64,000 bases of DNA, from positions 1,302,001-1,366,000 of the forward strand of contig JAGKQI010000100.1 in the NCBI GenBank assembly GCA_018806915.1, written 5' to 3'. The notes under the pieces are model-generated. The model did no database searches. It was not told the DNA's origin and saw only the letters and a list, made by a program, of their open reading frames with translations. The DNA is from Phytophthora colocasiae (lineage: Eukaryota > Oomycota > Peronosporomycetes > Peronosporales > Peronosporaceae). This document shows positions 55,682-64,000 of this stretch, one piece after another. How positions within the stretch are numbered: position 1 is the stretch's first letter; every line of letters begins with the position of its first letter. The position numbers and the translations under genes are program-made.

Positions 55682-56695
55682 TCACGCTGACTGACGGCGG
55701 ATTTCGCGGATGTCATCCTTGTGGTTCTGCCAAAGCATCGCATTCTGCTCAATCCACATCTTGACCTGGTTCATGTCACCATCTGAGTAGCACTCCGGCA
55801 CCGGCAGTTGAATGATCGGTGTCGGGTCCAGCATGGCATCCCAAAAGTGCTCGTTCTGGGAGTGGGTCTGTCTGAATGCTTGGTGCAACTGACTCGTGAG
55901 CTTCGTATGGAGTTGTTGTAGCCCCCCTGAACCTTTAGCAAGACGTTCTGGGGTCAGGAAACCCCTAATCGAGTCCTCCACGACTGCAGGCTGTGGCACT
56001 TTGGCTGCTAGTTCGTTGGCGACAATGACTTCCTCGATTCCCTTGATCAGCATCATCTTGACGTACACAATAGAACTTGCGAAAAACACCTCCTGGTTGT
56101 TGAGATCCGGTAACTCCTCCGTTAAATCAGCGCCAAGAATGTCGAGGTATGGCAATTCCTTGTTGTTAAAGTCGTAGTTGTCCTGAGCAGTTGTTGTCCA
56201 CCACTTGATAAAGTCGTAGGCTTGTTGGTACTGCTCCAATAGCAAGTGAAGTGTTGGAATGACCAAACGAATGCCGATAAAGTCATCACGACACAGCTGC
56301 AGACAATACATCGCCTCAGCTAGTGCAGTCTCAATTGCTGGACGAGAAGGGATAGTGGAAAGGGCGATGATCAGATGAATCTTAGCGTCCATGAATGCAC
56401 GCGTGTCGAGAATCCCCTGGTAGGGGCCAATATTCACCTCAATGTCATCTTCAGGTGTACCAAATGAAACAAAGTCATGAGGGTTGCTGCGGACTTTACG
56501 TTGTTTTTCTATCATCACGTCGCGGTTCTTCTTGATTTCCTTGCAAACGGTCTTGTGCGTCTCGAAGTGGGAACGTTGGTGGTCACGGCCGCAGTACAGG
56601 ACGACTTGGCAGCGCGAGCACTTGAATAGAGCGTCGGGTGATATGTCTGTGCGGGGACCGCATACTTGACAAGCAGGGGACAAAGGAAGCGGCAT
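55682..56695 (-). CDS. MYND zinc-finger protein, intact
   Basis: 337 residues from ATG 56695; the longer frame above is not needed since all family members start with MPLP or MLLP. The finger has all ligands (CQVC, CSRC, YC, HFETHKTVC). Body motifs AYDFIKWW, LGADLTEELPDL and EIRRQSA at the end match the protein at 44.2 kb. A run of about 11 C on the coding strand lies 54 bp upstream (56749-56760). Confidence 0.88.
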   Translation of the reverse strand: MPLPLSPACQVCGPRTDISPDALFKCSRCQVVLYCGRDHQRSHFETHKTVCKEIKKNRDVMIEKQRKVRSNPHDFVSFGTPEDDIEVNIGPYQGILDTRAFMDAKIHLIIALSTIPSRPAIETALAEAMYCLQLCRDDFIGIRLVIPTLHLLLEQYQQAYDFIKWWTTTAQDNYDFNNKELPYLDILGADLTEELPDLNNQEVFFASSIVYVKMMLIKGIEEVIVANELAAKVPQPAVVEDSIRGFLTPERLAKGSGGLQQLHTKLTSQLHQAFRQTHSQNEHFWDAMLDPTPIIQLPVPECYSDGDMNQVKMWIEQNAMLWQNHKDDIREIRRQSA

Positions 56696-57169
56696 GGTTT
56701 CTTGCTGTGCTGTGCGGTTGCCTAAATTCCGTTCTGACTTTTCTGGCGACGGGGGGGGGGTTAATTCCAGAGTTGGCCATTGATGACGCGAGTTACTACA
56801 GTCACTTGAGGGGGTAAAAGCAAGCAAACAGAGGCAATTTTTCGGGGACGAAGGTAGCGACATGGTTGTCAGACTGCTGACGAATTGAAGTCTGACTTTT
56901 CTGTTGATGATGGGGGGGGGGGGCTAAATTCATTATAGTACTGTGCTGTGGTAGTACTACTATTCGATAGGTACACGGTATATTATGATCCGCAGTAGTA
57001 GCTGTAGCTGGTGCTTGTACAGAATCGATGAACAGCAAAAATGAACTCTTTTAGCGATCACGAAACGAACTTGTATTTCTTCTGCGAAGAACTATCAAGA
57101 GGAGATGACACGGAGCAACTGTGCTTGGACGAAAATCTTGAAATCTGGGAAACATGATCCGACAGACGC
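56696..57169. other. Spacer between two MYND copies
   Basis: 474 bp without a gene. It has two long G runs on the plus strand (56749-56760 and 56911-56922) and a piece (56870-56910) also found at 15.47 kb. Confidence 0.5.
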
Positions 57170-58146
57170 TCAGGCCAACTGACGGCGGATTTCTCGAATG
57201 TCCTCCTTATAGTTCTGCCACAGCATCGCATTCTGCTGAATCCACACCCTGACCTGTTCCACATTGCCATCCAAAAACTGCCTCGGCATTGGCAACTGAA
57301 TGAGCGGCAGTGGATCCAGCATGGCGCCCCAAAAGTTGAGACTGAGTCTCCTTGAATGCTTCATGTAACTGGCTCAAGAGCTTCGCATGGAGTTGTTTGA
57401 GTTCATCCAGATCTTTTGCATGACCCTCCAGGGCCAGAAAATCTCCCAGCAACTCAGTCACAGCGGCAGGTAGTTGCACTTGGCCTGCTAGTTCATAGAC
57501 AGTGATGGTCTCTTGAACTCGTTTGGCCAACATCATCTTGACGTACGCGATAGAACTCGCAAAGAACATGTTATTTTCCAGATCTGGTAGTTCCTCCGTG
57601 ATATCGGCGCCATGTGCATCCAGATATGGCAATTCCTTGTCGTTAAAGTCGTAGTCGTCTTGAGTAGTACCACTTGATAAAGTCATAGGCTTCCTGGTAC
57701 TGCTCCAATAGCAAGTAGATTGTCGGGATAACAAAACGAACACCGGCATTTTCGTCGGAACGGTGAAGATGCAGGAAAATCTTGGCCTCGGCTAGTGCAG
57801 CCTCCATTGCTGGACGAGATGGAATAGTGGAGAGCACTCCGATTAGCATAACCTTGGCGAGCAAGTACGAGTACATGTCAAATCGTTCAGGGAGTCTAAA
57901 GCGTATCTCGTCGGCATTTTCAAAGACAATAAAGCTGTTGGAAGCGTTCCGGATTTTGCGCTCCTCTTTCTCGATCAGGTCACGGTACTTCTTGATTTCC
58001 TTGCAGACAGCCTTGTGTAAGGTGTAGTGAGAGCGCTGGTGCTCACGACCGCAGTACAGGACGACTTGGCAGCGTGAACACTTCAATAGCGGGGCGGGTG
58101 AGATGCCTGTACAGGAACCGCATACTTGGGACAACGGCAACGGCAT
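57170..58146 (-). pseudogene. MYND-family gene with two frameshifts
   Basis: Starts at ATG 58146 with MPLPLSQVC and a complete second half of the finger (CSRCQVVLYCGREHQ); the first pair reads VCGSC. An 8-bp deletion near 57665, compared with the copy at 55.7 kb, breaks the frame just after YDFIKW, and a second lesion lies near 57345. The C-terminus (NAMLWQNYKEDIREIRRQLA) is readable in a third frame. Confidence 0.85.
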
Positions 58147-58395
58147 GGTTGTTGCACTACTAAGTGTATTTTTCTGGCGGCAAGGGGGGGGTAATATTAT
58201 AATACCGTAATGCAACGCCTTTGATGTCGCAATTACTACTGTTAGTATTCTCTTAGCGCTGCACACTAACGATTGATTGTGGAGAGACAGCGAAGACCCA
58301 GCTTCCAGTGCAGGGTGTCCTGGGTTTTCAATTCTTCGGTAACAGCAAAGTCTTTTTCTTTAGAGAAATACGCAGATGTACTAATACACTGCTGC

Positions 58396-59404
58396 TCAGA
58401 AGTAATCTTGAAATCTCACTCGAGCTCGTTTGCGAGAACTTCCGATAGAGAATCTGACTGACTGACGGCGGATCTCGCGGATGTCTTCCTTGTGATCTTG
58501 CCACAACATCGAATTCTGCACGATCCACATTCTGACCTCGCCCTTTGTTGTAGGCCGGCACCGCTGTATTGGCATTTGAATGATCGGCTCCGGGTCCAGC
58601 ATGGCGTCCCAAAAGTGCTTGTTCCAGGCGTGGGCCTCTTCGAATGCTTCGTGCAACTGCCTCGTGAGCTTCGTATGGAGTTGTTTTAGCTCGCCCGGGC
58701 CTTTTCCAAGAAGAATGTCTCGCATCGAGTCAGGCACGGCAGCAGGTAGTGACGTTTGACCTGCTTGTTCGTAGGCGGTGACGGTCTCTTCAACTCCCTT
58801 GACCAACATCATCTTGATGTAAGTGACTGAATTCGCGAATAACACCTCAAATAGGAGATCCGGTATCTCCTCCGTCATATCGGCGCCGTGTATATCCAGA
58901 TACGGCAGCTCCCTGTTCTCAAAGTCGTAGTTGTCACCCTGACCGGTCGTTGCCCACCACTTGATAAAGTCGTAGGCTTCCTGGTACTGTCCCAAGAGCA
59001 AGTGGAACGTCGGGACGATGTAGCGGAGGGCGAGGACATTGTCAGCACGGAAGAGATACTGAAACGTCATGGTTTGGGCTAGTGCTTCCTCAATTGCTGG
59101 ACGAGAAGGAATAGAGGAAAGTGCTAGAATGATTCTCACGCACGTACACGCGCTTGTCCAATGCACCCTGGATGGTAGCAGGGCTAGCAATGGCGTCGCG
59201 GATTTTGGGTTCCTCGATCTCGATCATGTCGCGGTGCTTCTTGATTTCCATGCAAACGGTTTTGTGCGAGGCGAAATGAGATCTCTGATGCTCACGGCTA
59301 CAGTAGAGAACGACACGACAGCGTGAACACTTGAATATCGAGTCGGGTGATATGTCTGTGCGGGGGCCGCACACTTGACACGCCGGGGATGAAGGAAGCA
59401 GCAT
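58396..59404 (-). pseudogene. MYND-family gene with one frameshift
   Basis: Starts at ATG 59404 (MLLPSSPACQVCGPRTD) with a complete finger. A one-base change near 59145 shifts the frame; the rest (SSIPSRPAIEEALA to EIRRQS) is otherwise intact. The original stop is lost, adding about 20 residues up to 58396. If the frameshift is a sequence error, this is a third working gene. Confidence 0.85.
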
Positions 59405-59591
59405 GGTTGCAGCACTGGCAAATATTTTATGGGGGGGGTAGTATCGCTGTAGTTCTAGGGAGACGGGCAATGGGTTTGTACCCAGGATGGAACGCTGATC
59501 GGCCATTGTTAGCAGATGAACCTCACTTCGCCGTGTAATTTACTGGAAAGCACCTCTAACCATTCATGCACAACGGAGTAACTTCAATTCG
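59405..59591. other. Spacer with G run near MYND start
   Basis: Contains a run of 8 G (59431-59438), 27 bp upstream of the MYND ATG. No gene. Confidence 0.4.
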
Positions 59592-62260
59592 TCAACCACG
59601 GCATTCATCTTGCTCGGATCGAATCGAGATATCTGTTCCACGAGATGCCTCACTACAATCTAAAGCAGACTTCGCAAGGGTTAATTCAGCTGCATTGCTA
59701 AAGGCGTAACTCATGGGATACTTGCTCAGTTCAAAACGAAGATATGTCAACACTTCTTCTCGTTCCTTCTCGTCCTCCACCTCTTCCAAAAAGAGACGTC
59801 TCATTTTTTCCAACGTTTCTTGGTGTTGCTGATTTCGACGAAGCTGCCACAGGTGAACTCTTCCGGACCGAGAAAGACCTGTAGAGTCAGCAAACATATC
59901 GATATCTTGGTGTATGCAGAAGGTATCGTCAACTCCCTGGCTGGCTACTCGCTGAAAATGTAGCAGAAAGTGACAAATCTGCATCCCTCGTTGCTCGTAG
60001 TCTCATCACAAAGAAACAGAGAATTTTTCCAAGTCGTTCGACGACCATCATGTCTCGTGCTCTTGGAGCTGGTTAAAATATCCACTAATCGATCATAAAC
60101 ATCGCGTTGCATCTTGTCGACTGGTGCTGTAGTCACTCCAGTAGATCCTCCACTCATGCTATCGATCTTCTCAAGTAGACTTGACAAAGTTGCTTGATCT
60201 ATATGAACTTTTCCAACTTTCCAACAATGCTTCCGTTGGGGCAAAAATGTAGTTCATGCATTGTGCCACCACTGAGGGCGTGGCGTGGCGGGTTAGCTGC
60301 AGCGAGGAGATTTGGAAATGAGGGAGGAGTTGGAACTCCTCCTTCTCGAGCTCCTGCCGGATCTATCCTTAGCAACTAAACTACCGCATTGGGAAACGAG
60401 TCTGCCTTTGTCCAAACTCTGCCTTTGTCGGTTATCAACACCTCAGGGTGTTTCACACCTCTGCAACCTCCAAATTAGCCCAAGAAGACAGATCCGTCCG
60501 TTGGTGACACGTTCGCGTTGGTAGGAAATTCCTCGCTGGTTAAACTTGATTTTGCAAACGATTCCAGTTCGCGGACAACATCCTCCATAGATGATCGCTG
60601 GGGTTGTAGCTGCACATTCTCTCGATCAAATCATGTTGAGTTACAGTCATTTATAGGAAGTTTCCGCTTATGATGAAGTCGTTAAAATTGTCAACAACGA
60701 GTAGCGTCGATGATACTGTAGCAAAGCTGGATATATTCAACGGGACTTACAAGAAATCATTCATCAACGCCTGAAATACTGGCGGGACTCCCACCGACTT
60801 CCCTCAGACGTACTCTTTCGGCATGTTTATCGTAGACTCCGTTTGAAGTAAGAAGAACGGTTTGGTATGTAAGATAACCATGAACGATGTTGCGATTGTG
60901 TAGATACAGTATTGCACTCCGAGGGCAACTTGGTAAAGCTTTCCCCATATGTCATTTATCAACTCTGGGTTTTCGACGTCGAAAGATTGTGTCAACTAGT
61001 TGCATATAGGCTCGCAAATAAAATAAGGCTCCTTATTCGTAGTGTCGTCTGTACAATTTCAAGATGTGCGGGTGATTCAGCATCGGTTGAGGACTTCAGC
61101 AAAGGATTGAGATGTCCAAGTTTGCTTTCTCACTCTAATTTCAATCGGTGCATCAAGCCACAAACCCTTCGCACCACAAGACAACCAAGTTCCGATCAAG
61201 TTAAAATGTATCCCCATACGGTCGAGACGGAATTCCTCGTATTTTTCAAGTCCAAGATCAGCCATCTCATTTACTTCCAGAATCTTTGCCACATCAGAAT
61301 GCCCTCCAAGCACAGCGAGCATCGTAGCGGTTTCCCCTGCGTTTATCTCGCACTGCAACGAAACATCAGGTGCAATTAGTGCTTCCACAACGCCGATATG
61401 ACCACCAGAATCTGCATAATGCAGCGACGTCCATCCACGCTTATCACAACTTGAAATGTCCGCGCCACTCTGCACTAACAAATGCACAGCTTTCTTGTGC
61501 CCTCCCGTGGCAGCCAGATGCAGCGCAGTCTGGCCAGCAAGGTCAGATTCTTCCAAACCTCCATGAGCTTCCAGAAGACGACGTATAACGCCCACTTGAC
61601 CATATCGACTAGCCTCGAGGAGTGGTATCACCCCGAATTTGTCGGCTTCATTGACCATTAATCCTTGTTCAAGCAGCATGTTGATCGCCACAATGGCCCC
61701 GTTTCCAGCTGCCTCATGCCGTGCAGTGCGTCCTTGAAATGTTGTGTATTGAGTGTCAACGCCACTCAAAACACAACATTTGCTGCCTCGAGGATAGCTC
61801 GCCGTAAATCTGCCCGAGGTTAATACTCGTCCGGGGAAAACTTAATCAGCAGATACTCGACTATGGCGAAGTTTTGAGTGACACTAGCGTAGTGCAAAGC
61901 TGTCCGATTCGACGTATCCACGGCTGTAGCTTGAATGCCACTATCCACCAGAAACCGTACCAAATCAATATTTTCTTCCGATGCTTCCGCCGCAAAATGC
62001 AGCGCTGTCTTCTCATGTTCTCCTCTCAGCATCACATCAGCTCCATTGCCCACCAAGTACTGTACCGTCTCCAAATTTCCGTTGGCAGCAGAGCAATGTA
62101 GTGCTGTGTCGTCCTCTACTTCGTCAGGGTTTGCTCCATGCTCCCAATGGATGCTGAGGATTTTTTTTTTCCAAGATTTCTGATAACTTTAAGTGCATTA
62201 TGTAGTCCACCTCATTTCCCTCAAAAATGATTAAGTAACTCAAAAGTAACTTCAAGCACC
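59592..62260 (-). pseudogene. Ankyrin-repeat protein kinase pseudogene
   Basis: Reading from 62260 down: ankyrin repeats (TALHCSAANGNLETVQYLV near 62080, TALHFAAEASEENID, then TALHLAATGGHKKAVHLLV and WTSLHYADSGGH near 61400), a kinase N-lobe trace, then KLYQVALGVQY and LHNRNIVHGYLTYQTVLL near 60870, where HGYL stands for HGDL, and a C-lobe trace (DLIERMCSYNPSD near 60620). Downstream are helical pieces (SSLLEKIDSM, VHLWQLRRNQQHQETLEKM near 59860). Frame changes and stops are many, one at the T11 run at 62161-62172. Ankyrin-TKL kinases are numerous in oomycetes. With the catalytic aspartate region changed, no kinase activity is expected. Confidence 0.8.
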
Positions 62261-62412
62261 CACCGTCGAGTCCGACCCGACGGGATCCAAGCAACGGGAT
62301 CATACCGGTAGCTGGCACGTGCCGAGTTCCCCCCCCCCCCTTCGACCTCACATTCGTCGATATCCTGCGTCAAGTAGAAGAGCTCTCGAATCCCCCCAAT
62401 ACTATAAAAACT

Positions 62413-63168
62413 ATGAAGGTCCTAGTGCCCGTGAAGCGTGTGGTTGATTACGCCGTGAAGATCCGTGTGGAGCCCAAAGGCGTGGATCTCAAGAACGTCA
62501 AGATGAGCATGAACCCCTTCTGTGAGATCGCCGTGGAGGAGGCCATTCGCCTCAAGGAGAAGAAGCTGGCCACGGAGATCGTTGCTGTGTCCATTGGTCC
62601 TAAGCAGAGCCAGGAGACGCTGCGCACTGCTCTCGCCATGGGCGCCGACCGCGGTATCCACATCACGACGGACTTGCGCACGGACCAGGAGCTGCAGCCT
62701 CTTGCTGTGGCTAAGCTGCTTAAGGAGATCGTGGCGAAGGAGGACCCGAAGCTCGTCATCTGTGGCAAGCAGAGTATCGACGCTGATGCCGCCCAGACTG
62801 GCCCCATGCTCGCTGGTCTGCTGGACTGGAGCCAGGGTACTTTCGCCTCGGAGGTGGCTGTGGATGGTGAAGCAGTCAACGTCACGCGTGAAACCGACGC
62901 CGGTGTGGAGACGCTGAAGCTCGGTCTGCCTGCTGTGGTGACTGCTGACCTGCGCCTCAACGAGCCCCGCTATGCTACGCTACCCAACATCATGAAGGCG
63001 AAGAAAAAGAAAATCGAGACTCTGGCTGCTGACAGCTTTGGCGTGGACCTCACCCCTCGTATTGACGTGGTTGAGGTCAAGGACCCTGCGTCGCGTAAGG
63101 CTGGTATCAAGGTGGCCAGTGTGGACGAGCTGGTGGACAAGCTCAAGAACGAGGCTGGTGTGATCTAG
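62413..63168 (+). CDS. ETFB: Electron transfer flavoprotein beta subunit
   Basis: 251 residues, no intron. Full length for the family, with [10 protein letters not shown] at the start, [16 protein letters not shown], the [19 protein letters not shown] block, [18 protein letters not shown] (nucleotide binding), and the ETF-beta loop [25 protein letters not shown] passes electrons from acyl-CoA dehydrogenases to the respiratory chain in the mitochondrial matrix; as usual for ETF-beta, no cleaved presequence is evident. Strong C/G third-position use differs from the transposon regions. A run of 12 C lies 72 bp upstream (62329-62340). Confidence 0.97.
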   Translation: MKVLVPVKRVVDYAVKIRVEPKGVDLKNVKMSMNPFCEIAVEEAIRLKEKKLATEIVAVSIGPKQSQETLRTALAMGADRGIHITTDLRTDQELQPLAVAKLLKEIVAKEDPKLVICGKQSIDADAAQTGPMLAGLLDWSQGTFASEVAVDGEAVNVTRETDAGVETLKLGLPAVVTADLRLNEPRYATLPNIMKAKKKKIETLAADSFGVDLTPRIDVVEVKDPASRKAGIKVASVDELVDKLKNEAGVI

Positions 63169-63542
63169 AGGGCTGATGAAGTAGCAGTTTTTAGTATACT
63201 GTTGACATCTGATGCATGGCAGCTCGTACTGCAATGAAGTGTTGAATGTGCAGGAGAGGAAAACTTTATATCCCGGAGTAACGCCATGTAAATAGCTAGA
63301 AAACAGCTAACAAATGTCAGTAACCTGCCGTGATCTTCTTCTCTTTGGATGATTGTGTGCTTCAACCAAGTCACCTGGTTGTCGTCTTTTTAAAGATTAA
63401 AAAAAACGGTCACGATCTTCTTGTCTTGTTAGACAAACTCTCTTTCTGTGTGAAGTGCGTGATATTTACATGCACTTTATATTGATCAATACAAGCTATC
63501 CTCCCGCTAGGGCTATATGACTAGTGACTACTGCGTCGCAAC
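63169..63542. other. Intergenic between two convergent genes
   Basis: 374 bp with AT-rich 3' sequences of ETFB and the CPSase gene; no gene seen. Confidence 0.6.
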
Positions 63543-63998
63543 TTAGAAGATGGACATCTTGCGGGCCGTGAGCTTCTGGCCAGGGCGCCAGCCGATCGTC
63601 GGCATCGCGTAGTATTCCGAGATGTTGCAGATCTCCAGCTTGCGCACCTTCTGCATGGCCTGTGCAAACAGCAGCGCGCACTTGATGTTGTTGATGAGCG
63701 ACACGCCAAAGTCCACGGCGGCACGACGGATCTTGTAGCCGCTCGTCAGCTCCTCACGGTTCGTGCCCTCCGGCACGTTGATCACCAGCTCGATCTTGCC
63801 GGTCGAGATGTAGTCAATCACACTCGGCAGGTCGCTCTCCGGGTCCGAAGGCTTGCGCAGCGCAATGGACTTGACGCCCTGCGTCGCCAGGTACTCGTGC
63901 GTGCCAGGTGTGGCGTAGATCGTGTAGCCCAGCTCCTGCAGGATGAGAGCACCCTCAGCGAACTCGCGCTTGATGTCCTGGTTGCCGATCGAGACCAG
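63543..63998 (-). CDS. Carbamoyl-phosphate synthase large chain, C-terminal part
   Basis: The frame enters from the right edge and ends at 63543, giving 152 residues. It covers the MGS-like regulatory domain: GYTIYATPGTHEYLA, VIDYISTGKIELVINVPEGT, and YKIRRAAVDFGVSLINN, the usual C-terminal end of CPSase large subunits. This enzyme makes carbamoyl phosphate for pyrimidines or arginine; the rest lies outside. The stop soon after the domain means no fused dihydroorotase or aspartate carbamoyltransferase follows, unlike animal CAD. Confidence 0.93.
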   Translation of the reverse strand: MVSIGNQDIKREFAEGALILQELGYTIYATPGTHEYLATQGVKSIALRKPSDPESDLPSVIDYISTGKIELVINVPEGTNREELTSGYKIRRAAVDFGVSLINNIKCALLFAQAMQKVRKLEICNISEYYAMPTIGWRPGQKLTARKMSIF

Positions 63999-64000
63999 CA

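Overview
The window looks like a gene-sparse, transposon-rich stretch of an oomycete genome, most likely Phytophthora. The evidence is a secreted RXLR-dEER effector in three tandem copies, a near-match to the oomycete 16-nt core promoter upstream of each copy, very short spliceosomal introns (54-72 nt in most genes here), and piggyBac, hAT, Tc1/mariner and Ty3/gypsy relics of oomycete type. Ordinary host genes sit at the edges and between 42.2 and 55.6 kb.

Layout. 1-3465 (-): the N-terminal part of an ABCA-type transporter running off the window. 3623-13430 (-): a decayed Ty3/gypsy retroelement (Gag, protease, RT, two RNase H domains, integrase); its leader and probable LTR extend to about 15.0 kb with an odd 15-bp minisatellite. 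15.2-15.7 kb: small fragments of genes found intact or nearly so at 55-60 kb. 15857-17711: a non-autonomous TTAA-flanked transposon. 17723-24489: a 6.8-kb TTAA-flanked piggyBac transposon with a nearly intact transposase (-), a DOT1-like methyltransferase with an N-terminal Myb/SANT-like region (+), and a decayed NME7 fragment (+). 24.5-26.7 kb: a broken hAT transposase. 26299-40745: three tandem units of about 5.34, 5.35 and 3.75 kb, each with the RXLR effector plus pieces of hAT, MYND and myosin genes. Units 1 and 2 carry a Tc1/mariner insertion 135 bp upstream of the effector; unit 3 has the empty site. 40.7-42.2 kb: transposase and Tudor-like debris.

Host genes follow: ORC4 (+), an intact MYND-finger gene (+), an AFG1-type mitochondrial ATPase (+), an AGC kinase (-), and a 2105-residue secreted repeat protein (+). 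At 55.7-59.4 kb are three further MYND-family copies (-), one intact and two frameshifted; at 59.6-62.3 kb an ankyrin-kinase pseudogene (-); then ETF-beta (+) and the 3' end of carbamoyl-phosphate synthase large chain (-).

The strongest leads for something undescribed are the piggyBac element that carries a putative histone methyltransferase, and the RXLR cassette array. In the array, identical unit junctions and the mariner presence/absence pattern record how copy number grew. Housekeeping genes here (ORC4, AFG1, AGC kinase, ETF-beta, CPSase) do not form operons; neighbours are independent eukaryotic genes. All assignments come from reading the sequence; no database search was run.
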